Source of the DNA: Streptomyces caniferus
GTDB taxonomy: Bacteria; Actinomycetota; Actinomycetes; Streptomycetales; Streptomycetaceae
Direction of reading: 5' to 3'
NCBI RefSeq assembly: GCF_009811555.1
Contig: NZ_BLIN01000005.1
Span: 1,745,501 to 1,809,500, forward strand
DNA length: 64,000 nt
Each line of letters starts with the position of its first letter. Within the stretch, counting starts at the first letter, position 1. This document shows, in pieces, positions 54,269-64,000 of this stretch. The notes under the pieces are model-generated. The model was not told the DNA's origin. It was given only the letters and a program-made list of their open reading frames with translations, and made no database searches. The position numbers were made by a program, and so were the translations under genes.

Positions 54269-55636
54269 TTACATGCGCTCGAAGGAGCGGAAGCGCTCCC
54301 AGTCCGTGACGGCCGCGTCGTAGGCGTCCTGCTCGACGCGGGCCATGTGGCGGTAGTGGTCGACGACCTCGTCGCCGAAGGCCTCGCGGGCGATCGGGCT
54401 CCGCTCCCACAGCTCGGCGGCCTCGCGCAGGGTCGTGGGGACGTGGGCGGCGTCGCCGTCGTAGGCGTTGCCGGTGGTCGCCTCGGGCAGTTCCAGCTCG
54501 TGCTCTATGCCGTACAGACCGGCCGCGACCATGCCGGCGACCGCGAGGTAGGGGTTCACATCGCCGCCGGGCAGACGGTTCTCCAGGCGGTGGGCGCGGC
54601 CGTGGCCGACCACCCGCAGGGCGCAGGTGCGGTTGTCGGGGCCCCAGGCGACGGCGGTGGGCGCGAAGGAGCCGGGGCGGAAGCGCTTGTAGGAGTTGAT
54701 GTTGGGCGCGTAGAAGAGCGTGAAGTCACGCATCGCGGCGACCTGGCCCGCCAGGAAGTGCTGCATGGTCTTCGACATGCCGTACGGGCCGTTGTCGTCG
54801 GCCAGCACCGGCCGCCCGTCCTCGTCCTGCAGCGAGAGGTGGATATGACAGGAGTTGCCCTCGCGCTCGTCGTACTTCGCCATGAAGGTGAGCGACATGC
54901 CCTCCTGCGCGGCGATCTCCTTGGCACCGGTCTTGTAGATGCTGTGCTGGTCGCAGGTGGTGAGCGCCTCGTCGTAGACGAACACGATCTCGTGCTGGCC
55001 GAGGTTGCACTCGCCCTTGGCGGACTCGACGGTCATGCCGGCCGCGCCCATCTCGTTGCGGATGCGGCGCAGGACGGGCTCGACGCGGCCGGTGCCGAGG
55101 ACGGAGTAGTCGCCGTTCCACTGGTTCGCGGGGTTCATCTCGCGGTAGCCGCGGGACCAGGCGTCCTCGTAGGAGTCCTTGAAGAGCATGAACTCCAGCT
55201 CGGTGCCGGCGTACGCGCTCCAGCCGCGCTCGGCGAGGCGGTCGAGCTGGCGGCGCAGGATCTGCCGGGGCGAGGCGGCGACCGGGGAGCGGTCGTGCCA
55301 GGCGAGGTCGGCGGTGATCAGGGCGGTGCCGGCGTTCCAGGGGGTGCGGCGCAGCGTGCCGGGGTCGCCGTGCATGGCGAAGTCGCCGTAGCCGCGCTCC
55401 CACGAGGACATCGCGTAGCCCTCGACGGTGTTGAGGTCGACGTCGACGGCGAGGAGGTAGTTGCAGCCCTCCGTGCCGTGGTCGAGGACGGTGTCGAGGA
55501 AATATCGGGCCGCGAACCGCTTGCCCTGGAGCCGGCCTTGCATATCGGTGAAGGCGAGGACGACAGTGTCGATCTCCCCGGCATCGACGAGGACTCTGAG
55601 CTCCTCGACGGAGAGTGGGGGCGTGCGGTCTGCCAC
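54269..55636 (-). CDS. glnA4: GlnA4-type gamma-glutamylethanolamide synthetase
   Basis: The 455-residue glutamine-synthetase-fold enzyme has GTELEFMLFKDS, GQHEIVFVYD, SCHIHLSLQDEDG, NSYKRFRPGSFAPTAVAWG, and ENRLPGGDVNPYLAVAGMVA. Length and sequence fit GlnA3/GlnA4 relatives more than GlnA1/GlnA2; the adenylylation-type Tyr region is not seen. S. coelicolor GlnA4 (SCO1613) makes gamma-glutamylethanolamide as the first step of ethanolamine use; gene neighbours here match. GTG start with AGGAGG at 7 nt; a longer ATG version lacks a ribosome site. Confidence 0.9.
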   Translation of the reverse strand: MADRTPPLSVEELRVLVDAGEIDTVVLAFTDMQGRLQGKRFAARYFLDTVLDHGTEGCNYLLAVDVDLNTVEGYAMSSWERGYGDFAMHGDPGTLRRTPWNAGTALITADLAWHDRSPVAASPRQILRRQLDRLAERGWSAYAGTELEFMLFKDSYEDAWSRGYREMNPANQWNGDYSVLGTGRVEPVLRRIRNEMGAAGMTVESAKGECNLGQHEIVFVYDEALTTCDQHSIYKTGAKEIAAQEGMSLTFMAKYDEREGNSCHIHLSLQDEDGRPVLADDNGPYGMSKTMQHFLAGQVAAMRDFTLFYAPNINSYKRFRPGSFAPTAVAWGPDNRTCALRVVGHGRAHRLENRLPGGDVNPYLAVAGMVAAGLYGIEHELELPEATTGNAYDGDAAHVPTTLREAAELWERSPIAREAFGDEVVDHYRHMARVEQDAYDAAVTDWERFRSFERM

Positions 55637-55709
55637 GGTGTTGCCTCCTGTCACTGCATCCGGAGGTCATAAGGTAGGCACACGAACCATTGATTGGGAA
55701 GGGGTATCG

Positions 55710-56441
55710 ATGGACGGTGCGGCTGACCGGCTGGCACCCGTGCTGCGACCGGTGCGGGCGGGCAACGGTTTCGAGGAGGCCCTGGAGCAGATACTCCAGG
55801 TCGTCCGGCTCGGTCTGGTACCCCAGGGCGAACGGCTGCCCGCCGAGCGGGAATTGGCCGAGCGGCTGCAGATCAGCCGGGTCACCCTGCGCGAGGTGCT
55901 CAAGGTGCTGCAGGACGAGGGCCTGGTGGAGAGCCGGCGCGGGCGCTACGGCGGCACGTTCGTCCGGACGCGCCCGGAGAACCCGGGCGGGGCGGAGCTG
56001 CGCCGCCGGATCGAGAAGATCGACGTCGAGGACACCCTGCGCTTCCGTGAGGTGCTGGAGGTGGGCGCGGCCGGGCTGTGCGCGGCCCACGGGCTCACCG
56101 ACGAGCAGAGCGGCAGGCTGCGGGCGGCGCTCGCGGCGACCCAGGACGCACCGCTCGCCGACTACCGCCGCCGCGACACCCTGCTGCACCTGACCCTCGC
56201 GGAGCTGTCCGGGTCGCCGTCGCTGGCCGCGCAGTACGCAGCGGTGCGGGCGGGCGTGAACGATCTCCTGGACTGCATCCCGCTCCTCGTCCGGAATCTG
56301 GAGCATTCGCAGACCCAGCACACGGCGCTGGTGGAGGCGGTGCTGGAGGGCGACGCGGACGGGGCGCGCGAGGTCATGCGCGAGCACTGCTGCGGGACCG
56401 CGGCACTGCTGCGCGGCTTCCTGACGGCGCCGTCACCCTGA
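55710..56441 (+). CDS. FadR/GntR-type regulator of the ethanolamine locus
   Basis: The 243-residue protein has an N-terminal winged helix (RLPAERELAERLQISRVTLR), then EGLVESRRGRYGGTFV, and a C-terminal FCD domain with metal-binding Asp/His residues (DTLLHLTLAELSGS, LEHSQTQHTALVEA, REHC). FCD domains bind organic acids or amino compounds. It is divergent from glnA4 across 73 bp, with permease and amidotransferase downstream, and so probably controls both arms. AAGGGG is 7 nt before the ATG. Confidence 0.9.
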   Translation: MDGAADRLAPVLRPVRAGNGFEEALEQILQVVRLGLVPQGERLPAERELAERLQISRVTLREVLKVLQDEGLVESRRGRYGGTFVRTRPENPGGAELRRRIEKIDVEDTLRFREVLEVGAAGLCAAHGLTDEQSGRLRAALAATQDAPLADYRRRDTLLHLTLAELSGSPSLAAQYAAVRAGVNDLLDCIPLLVRNLEHSQTQHTALVEAVLEGDADGAREVMREHCCGTAALLRGFLTAPSP

Positions 56442-56575
56442 GCGCCCGCCCGGGGACGGTGCGCGCGCGTTCACCATTCTTTTACCTCCAGGTCTTGCGC
56501 TGAGCCGACCCGCCAGCAAAGGTATGCGGCTAAACCTTTGCTCGTTATCCCCCCTCGGCGAGGCAGGAGCGGCTC

Positions 56576-58045
<1,470 letters not shown>

Positions 58046-58143
58046 CCGGCACACTCGGGACGCGGCGACGGCCGGCCGGGGCATCCCGGCCGGCTCCGTC
58101 CGTCCCCGCACCGCCCGCACCCACCCACGGAGGACCCCACCCC

Positions 58144-58842
58144 ATGTCCCAGCCCCTCATCGGCATCAGCACGTACCAGGAAGAGGCCCGGTGGGGGGTG
58201 TGGAACCTGCCCGCCGCGCTGGTACCCGCCGGATATCCGAAGCTGGTGCAGCGCTCGGGCGGGCTGGCCGCGCTGCTGCCGCCGGGCGATCCGGCGACGG
58301 CCGCCGCGGCCGTCGCCCGTCTGGACGGGCTGGTGATCGCCGGCGGCGCGGACGTCCAGCCGGCGCGCTACGGCGCGGAGCCGCACCCCAGGACCGGCCC
58401 GCCCGCGCTGGACCGGGACGCCTGGGAACTGGCCCTGATCGAGGCGGCCTTGGCGGGCGGCGTACCGCTGCTGGGCATCTGCCGCGGGCTCCAGCTGCTG
58501 AACGTGGTGCTGGGCGGCACCCTCGTCCAGCATCTCGACGGGCATGCCGGGGCCCCCGGAGTCTTCGACCGGCACGACATCAAGCCGGTCCCCGGCACGC
58601 TGCTGGGCCGGACGCTGCCCGAGCCGGTCGCCGTGCCGACCTACCACCACCAGGCCGTGGACCGGATCGGCCGCGGGCTGGTGCCGTCCGCCTACGCGGA
58701 GGACGGCACCATCGAGGCGCTGGAACTCCCCGGCGCGTACGGCTTCACCCTGGCGGTGCAGTGGCACCCGGAGGCCGGGGAGGACACCCGGGTGATGGAC
58801 GCCCTGGTGGCGGCGGCGCGCGAGGCGGCCGCCGCCAAGTGA
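58144..58842 (+). CDS. Gamma-glutamyl hydrolase, class I amidotransferase (PuuD-like)
   Basis: The 232-residue enzyme resembles PuuD: LDGLVIAGGADVQPARYG, nucleophile Cys in PLLGICRGLQLLNVVLGG, TYHHQAVDRIG, and the His/Glu pair in VQWHPEAGED. In the locus it would cleave gamma-glutamylglycine, freeing glutamate for reuse by GlnA4. It starts about 98 bp after the permease, on the same strand. Confidence 0.9.
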   Translation: MSQPLIGISTYQEEARWGVWNLPAALVPAGYPKLVQRSGGLAALLPPGDPATAAAAVARLDGLVIAGGADVQPARYGAEPHPRTGPPALDRDAWELALIEAALAGGVPLLGICRGLQLLNVVLGGTLVQHLDGHAGAPGVFDRHDIKPVPGTLLGRTLPEPVAVPTYHHQAVDRIGRGLVPSAYAEDGTIEALELPGAYGFTLAVQWHPEAGEDTRVMDALVAAAREAAAAK

Positions 58843-58882
58843 CCGGGCCCGAGCGTGGCGCCGCCGGTCCGCGGCGGCACGG

Positions 58883-59815
58883 TCAGGACGCCCCGCGGGT
58901 GAGCCCCAGCAGCTCGCGGGCAGGGCCCGCGGGCCGCTGACCGGCGGGCCACACGGCCCGCAGTTCGCGGGCGAGCCGCAGCTCGCGCACCGGAATCTCG
59001 ACCAGCCGCCGCGCGGTCAGCTCCTCGCCGACGGCCAGCTCGCTGAGGACGGAGGGCGCCGCCTCGCTCACCACGGCCGCCTTCACCGCGGTGGTCGAGG
59101 CGAGTTCGAGCAGCGGTGCGGCCAGCCCGCCGTGCCGGGCCAGCGCCGCGTCCAGCACCTGGCGGGTCCCCGATCCCCGCTCGCGCAGGATCAACGGGGC
59201 GGCCGCGAGTTCGGCGGCGGTCAGCTCCCTACGGCGCCGGGCCCAGGGGTGGGAGGGGGCGGCGACCACCACCAGCCGGTCGTGCCCGATGACCGTCCCG
59301 TCCAGCCCCATGGGCACCGCCAGCCCCTCCACGAACCCGAGGTCCGCCTCGCCCCCCAGCAGCCGCTCGGCCACCACACTGGAATTGCCCGCGAGCAGCG
59401 AGACGGCGGTCCCGGGCCGCCGCGCGCGCAGAGCGATCAGCCACCCCGGCAGCAGGTACTCGGCGATGGTCATGCTGGCCGCCACCCGCAGCCGGGAATC
59501 CCGCTGTCCGCGCAGCGCCTGCGCGCCCGCGTCGAAGGCCTCGGCAGCCTCCACCACCCGGCGCGCCCAGTCCGTCACCAGGGCGCCGGCGTCCGTCAAA
59601 CGGGAACCGCGCGGCGAGCGTTCGACCAGCGCCACCCCCAACTGGCGCTCCATCGAGCGGATCCGGCTGCTGGCGGCGGGCTGGGAGATGCCCCGCGCCC
59701 GCGCGGCCCGCCCCAGGCTGCCGAGCCGGGCGACGGCGAGCAGCAGCTCCAGCGCGCCGAGGTCCGGGACCCGGTGCGACAGCGACACGGCGGCCTGCTC
59801 GGCCTCACCACCCAT
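58883..59815 (-). CDS. LysR-family transcriptional regulator
   Basis: The 310-residue protein has an N-terminal LysR HTH (ALELLLAVARLGSLGRAARA, GISQPAASSRIRSMERQLGV) and a periplasmic-binding-like effector domain (RLRVAASMTIAEYLLPGWL onward). CysB/CbbR-like sequence suggests a small anion ligand. It is divergent from a TDT transporter with a T-N11-A box in the gap, so it very likely activates that gene. Confidence 0.93.
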   Translation of the reverse strand: MGGEAEQAAVSLSHRVPDLGALELLLAVARLGSLGRAARARGISQPAASSRIRSMERQLGVALVERSPRGSRLTDAGALVTDWARRVVEAAEAFDAGAQALRGQRDSRLRVAASMTIAEYLLPGWLIALRARRPGTAVSLLAGNSSVVAERLLGGEADLGFVEGLAVPMGLDGTVIGHDRLVVVAAPSHPWARRRRELTAAELAAAPLILRERGSGTRQVLDAALARHGGLAAPLLELASTTAVKAAVVSEAAPSVLSELAVGEELTARRLVEIPVRELRLARELRAVWPAGQRPAGPARELLGLTRGAS

Positions 59816-59829
59816 AAGTCCCCCTGCAC

Positions 59830-59844
59830 ATAACCCCAGCTTAT
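59830..59844. promoter_or_regulatory. LysR box ATAA-N7-TTAT
   Basis: The 15-bp dyad has the T-N11-A form and lies 15 bp upstream of the LysR start, 58 bp upstream of the TDT start. A wider CATAAG/CTTATG pair (59813-59845) surrounds it. Confidence 0.6.
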
Positions 59845-59889
59845 GCCCTCATAGACACAAGGTCCCTGGTGGCGGCCCTCCGGGACCGC

Positions 59890-59895
59890 GAGGCT
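59890..59895 (+). promoter_or_regulatory. -10-like box GAGGCT of TDT transporter gene
   Basis: GAGGCT ends 6 nt before the ATG at 59902, consistent with a leaderless message; no ribosome site is visible. Confidence 0.38.
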
Positions 59896-59901
59896 GTTCT
59901 C

Positions 59902-61056
<1,155 letters not shown>

Positions 61057-61074
61057 CGGCCGTACGCCGCTCCC

Positions 61075-61812
61075 TCACCGGGCCGCGGCCAGCGCCTCGG
61101 CGAGCACGCCCGGAGCGCCTGCCAGGGACGGCCCGTACCAGGTCAGATACCGGCCGCTGACCAGCGCCGCGGGCAGGCCGGGGAACGCCTCGGGGCCGTC
61201 CTCGGAGCTGAAGCGGTACGGCTCGTCGGGCAGCACCACCAGGTCGGCGCCGGCGGCCCGGAGCGCGTCGAGCGGGATGCGGGGGTAGCGGTCGGCGTGG
61301 TCCGCGTAGAGATTGCGGACGCCCAGGCGCGCCAGGAGATCACCGGCGAAGGTGTCGCTCCCCAGGACCATCCAGGGCCGGCGCCAGACCGGCACCACGG
61401 CCGTCCGCTCCGCCGCCCGGACCGGCAGCTCACGCCAGGCGGCCTCCGCCTCGTCCAGCCACGCGGGCCGGGACAGCCCGCACCCCTCCACGAGGACCCG
61501 CGCCAGCTCCCGGAACGCCTGCGGCAGCGTCCGCACTTCGGTGACCAGCACCTCGATCCCGGCGGCCCGCAACGCGGCGAGGTCCGGCTCCCGGTTCTCC
61601 TCCTCGTTGGCGATCACGAGGTCGGGGGCGAGCGCGGCGATCCGCTCGGTGTCCGGGTTCTTGGTGCCGCCGATGCGGTGGACATCGAGCCCGGCCGGCT
61701 CGCTGCACCAGTCGGTGGCCCCCACCAGCAGGCCGGGAGCGGTGCGGGCGACCGCCTCGGTCAGCGAGGGAACGAGCGAGACCACGCGGCGCGGCGGAGT
61801 ACGGTGCGTCAT
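61075..61812 (-). CDS. Helical-backbone metal/cobalamin-binding protein
   Basis: The 245-residue BtuF/TroA-like protein starts directly with RVVSLVPSLTEAVARTAPG and has GATDWCSEPAGL, GGTKNPDTERIAALAPDLVI, EENREPDLAALRAAGIEVLV and GADLVVLPDEPY. There is no signal peptide or lipobox, so it is probably cytoplasmic, unlike true BtuF. It may bind cobalamin or a metal chelate. ATG 61812 is used; GTG 61830 would add six residues. It converges with the TDT gene. Confidence 0.85.
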   Translation of the reverse strand: MTHRTPPRRVVSLVPSLTEAVARTAPGLLVGATDWCSEPAGLDVHRIGGTKNPDTERIAALAPDLVIANEEENREPDLAALRAAGIEVLVTEVRTLPQAFRELARVLVEGCGLSRPAWLDEAEAAWRELPVRAAERTAVVPVWRRPWMVLGSDTFAGDLLARLGVRNLYADHADRYPRIPLDALRAAGADLVVLPDEPYRFSSEDGPEAFPGLPAALVSGRYLTWYGPSLAGAPGVLAEALAAAR

Positions 61813-62134
61813 GCTGCCACTCAACTCCACTACGGCGCCGGGCGCCTGACGGACCGTGCGGGTGCCCGGAAACCATGGGCGGCGGAACGTGCGCCGGGCC
61901 GCCGTTCACGCGGGTCGCGCGGAGGAAGGTTTCACCTCCCCGCGGGATGAGGAAAGGGCGGATACCGAACCAAATGGGCCGCCCATACCTCCTCGGGGTG
62001 GGCGGCCCGCCGCGTGTGTGTGACGTGTGAGCTGCGGTGCGGCGTGTGGTGCCCCGGAGAAGGGAGCGCCGATCCGGTGCTGTTCCCGCACGGGACGAAC
62101 CGGACCGAGGGCGACCCCGACCTAAGGGGTCCAG
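61813..62134. other. Gap with a 10-bp hairpin
   Basis: No gene is seen. GGGCCGCCCA (61976-61985) pairs with TGGGCGGCCC (61999-62008), with two more pairs inside. It may be a terminator. AAGGGG at 62124-62129 is the ribosome site of the pseudogene at 62135. Confidence 0.5.
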
Positions 62135-63313
62135 ATGAGTACCAGCGTTCATCACCGTCGCAGGAGCTGCTGCAGACGTCTCTCCTCTCCGGCCAGGTGG
62201 CGTCGGCGGCCATGGCGGGGGAGGTGAGCGGGCCGGCGGCGATGCACGTCTTCCTGGCGACCACGAGCATCCCCGTCGGCACCAACCCGGTCGGGCTGGC
62301 GTCATCCCCAACGGTGACCTCTACGTCACCAACTCCGGCTCGAACAACGTACAGACCATCGACACCGCCACGGACACCGTCATCGGCGCCGCGATCCCCA
62401 CCGGCACCACGCCGGTCTGGCTGACCGTCGCCCCCAACGGCAACGCCTCCGTCGCCAACATCAACTCCAGCAACGTCACGGTGATCAACACCGTCTCCGA
62501 CACCGTCGTCGGCGCCCCCATCCCCGTCGGCACCAACCCCTGGGGCATCACCGCCGGCGCAGACGGCCACGTCTACACCGCCAACCGCGGCTCCAACGGC
62601 GTCACCGTGATCGACTCCGTCACCAACACGTCATCGGCGCCCCGATCCCCGTCGGCAGCCAGCCCATCGCCCTGGTCGTCGCCCCCAACAACAAGGTCTA
62701 CGCCACCAACATCGCCGGAGCCAACGTCACCGTCATCCAGTTCGACCCGACAATCACCAGCATCACCCCCAACAGCGGGCCCATCGCGGGCGGCACGCCG
62801 GTGACGATCACCGGCACCAACCTGACCGGCGCGAGCGTCACCATCGGCGGCAACCCCGCCACCGGCGTGATGGTCAACGCCACCGGCACCCAGCTCACCG
62901 CCATCACCCCGCCCGGCGCGGCCGGCCCCGCCGACGTCACCGTCACCACCCCCGGCGGCAGCGCCACCCTGGTCGGCGGTTTCACCTACGTGCTCCCCGT
63001 CCACGCCACCTCGCTGACCGCGACCCCGGCACTGACGAAACTCTTCCCCCCGCACGTGTACTTCCCGTTCCTGACGGCCACCCTGACCGACCAGGTCACC
63101 GGCCTCCCCGTGCCCAACCAGCCGATCCTCTTCAAAGCCGGCAGCAACGTCCTGGGCATCGCCAACACCGACGCCCAAGGCGTCGCCCGGGTCAACGAAA
63201 CCCTCACCCTCACCCTCCTCAACCACGGCTACGAAGCCAGCTTCGCCGGCGCCGTCACCCCCACGGCCGTCCTGTCCCCGTCCAGCGACCAGGCAGGAGT
63301 CGTCGAACCCTGA
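62135..63313 (+). pseudogene. YVTN beta-propeller/IPT protein broken by three -1 shifts
   Basis: ATG 62135 with AAGGGG upstream begins a plausible signal region (MSTSVHHRRR), which shifts near 62165 into LLQTSLLSGQVASAAMAG. A second shift near 62300 (GLA then VIPNGDLYVTNSGS) and a third near 62629 (SVTNT then VIGAPIPVG) are needed to read four YVTN blades, then one IPT/TIG domain (GTPVTITGTNLTGASVTIGG) and a bacterial Ig-like domain to 63313. Each shift is the loss of one base. It encodes a secreted surface protein if intact. True decay or sequencing error cannot be told apart here. Confidence 0.75.
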
Positions 63314-63321
63314 CCCGACCT

Positions 63322-63355
63322 CCGGCCACCGGCCACCGGCCACCGGCCACCGGCC
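63322..63355. repeat. CCGGCCA tandem repeat (4.9 copies)
   Basis: Seven-bp units begin at 63322, 63329, 63336, 63343 and 63350, directly after the propeller gene. Simple slippage repeat. Confidence 0.9.
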
Positions 63356-63400
63356 GGCCCGCACCGTTCCGTGTGCTCTCCGGTTCCGTCTCACGGATCG

Positions 63401-63445
63401 AAAAGGCGGGCCCCGCCACCGGATCGTCCGGTGGCGGGGCCCGCC
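63401..63445 (-). terminator. Terminator of glycine-betaine transporter operon
   Basis: Arms 63405-63423 and 63427-63445 are perfect over 19 bp with a TCG loop. AAAA at 63401-63404 gives a U-run on the minus strand, 26 bp after the stop codon of the transporter gene. Confidence 0.88.
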
Positions 63446-63470
63446 GCGGTGAAGTCACTCCCGATGAGGG

Positions 63471-64000
63471 TTACTTCACGGGTGCCATCTTGTCGACGAT
63501 GCCCGGGTGAGCATCGATCCACTTCTGGACGCCCTTGTTCTCGTTGCCCTTGCCGGCGGCCTGAATGTCCTTCTCCAGGCTGCCGAGATCCTCGGCACTC
63601 ATCTTCCAGTTCTTCAACCAGCGATCGAACTCCGGGAATTTCTTCGGGAAGCTCTTGTTGCCGATCGTCTTGATCTGGTTGTTGGCGCCCCACGTCCCCT
63701 GGGGGTCCTTGAGCTTGGTGAGGTGGTACTTGCTGTACGCCCAGTGCGGGGACCACAGGACCACCGCGATGGGCTCCTTCTTGGCGTACGCCCGCTCCAG
63801 CTCGGTGAGCATGGCGCTGGTGCCGGCCTCGGTGACGTCGAAGCCGTCCAGACCGTACGCGGGGGACACCACGCTCTTGAGGCGCTTCATCTCGCCCGTG
63901 CCCGGCTCGATACCGATGATCTTGCCGCCGAAGGTGTCCTTGTGCTTGCGCAGATCGTCCAGGGTCTTCACTCCCTTGACGTAGGACGGTACGGCGATCT
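63471..64000 (-). CDS. Glycine-betaine ABC transporter binding protein, 5' end outside window
   Basis: The frame is open to the right edge, giving the last 176 residues. It reads AVPSYVKGVKTLDDLRKHKD, GIEPGTGEMKRL, AVVLWSPHWAYSKYHLTKL and ENKGVQKWIDAHPGIVDKM, the OpuAC/ProX-type C-terminal lobe. The Trp/His/Trp in LWSPHWAY belong to the aromatic cage for quaternary amines. It is the last gene before a strong terminator, so permease and ATPase genes probably lie upstream beyond the window. Osmoprotectant uptake is the expected role. Confidence 0.9.
   Translation of the reverse strand, partial: IAVPSYVKGVKTLDDLRKHKDTFGGKIIGIEPGTGEMKRLKSVVSPAYGLDGFDVTEAGTSAMLTELERAYAKKEPIAVVLWSPHWAYSKYHLTKLKDPQGTWGANNQIKTIGNKSFPKKFPEFDRWLKNWKMSAEDLGSLEKDIQAAGKGNENKGVQKWIDAHPGIVDKMAPVK

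Noticed and set aside
53021..55672. 883-codon plus-strand frame over ALDH and glnA4
   Set aside because: Shadow of two well-supported genes; composition is Gly/Ala/Val/Asp low complexity.
61813..62134. Cobalamin riboswitch near the metal/cobalamin-binding protein
   Set aside because: No B12-box-like sequence was seen, and the hairpin at 61976-62008 is far from the gene start.

Overview
The window is a GC-rich actinobacterial chromosome segment, almost certainly from a Streptomyces. The coding sequences have strong third-position GC bias, TTA codons are very rare, and several genes look leaderless. The block infC-rpmI-rplT / rRNA methylase / sensor kinase / pheST / DUF1844 / aquaporin / mycosin / glnA4 matches the gene order I remember from the Streptomyces coelicolor region around SCO1594-SCO1615. 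No rRNA, tRNA, CRISPR array, insertion sequence or large biosynthetic cluster was recognised.

Region 1 (1-24.5 kb) is accessory. Most of it is small enzyme genes, each paired with a regulator: a HEAT-repeat protein and a MerR-HEAT regulator before an erythromycin-esterase-like gene; a TetR/hydrolase divergent pair; OsmC; an MFS exporter; a flavin amine oxidase; an SDR; two methyltransferases; a TetR/FAD-monooxygenase divergent pair; a DUF5997/ligand-binding pair; a LuxR regulator; secreted and membrane proteins; a MocR/EamA divergent pair; a Tat-exported glycosyl-hydrolase-like protein; and a 3-hydroxybutyryl-CoA dehydrogenase.

Region 2 (24.9-30.8 kb) is the most interesting part. It is a tightly overlapping five-gene operon: an SseB-like protein, a helical WXG-like protein, a large WXG-type polymorphic toxin whose C-terminus resembles cholera-toxin/scabin ADP-ribosyltransferases, a probable immunity protein, and an SseB-like/BTAD fusion. 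No secretion motor is encoded here. A mycosin-SseB operon at 45.9-49.3 kb carries further type VII-associated genes.

Region 3 (31-36.3 kb) has a small TTA-containing membrane protein, NUDIX and XRE-TPR genes sharing a 13-bp promoter motif, a TetR/SDR divergent pair with a near-ideal leaderless promoter, and a PP2C phosphatase.

Region 4 (36.6-45.8 kb) is core translation: pheST, a sensor kinase, a TrmH-type rRNA methylase and infC-rpmI-rplT, then DUF1844 and an aquaporin. The likely infC start codon is ATC, and pheS carries an in-frame palindrome insertion.

Region 5 (49.4-58.9 kb) contains an amino-acid deaminase/aldolase, a secreted HAD phosphatase and a complete candidate ethanolamine-utilisation locus. 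In that locus the permease imports ethanolamine, GlnA4 glutamylates it, SDR and ALDH oxidise the product, and a class I amidotransferase releases glutamate. A FadR-type regulator sits in the middle.

Region 6 (58.9-64 kb) has a LysR/TDT-transporter pair, a metal/cobalamin-binding protein, a beta-propeller/IPT gene broken by three single-base losses, and the start-truncated end of a glycine-betaine binding protein.
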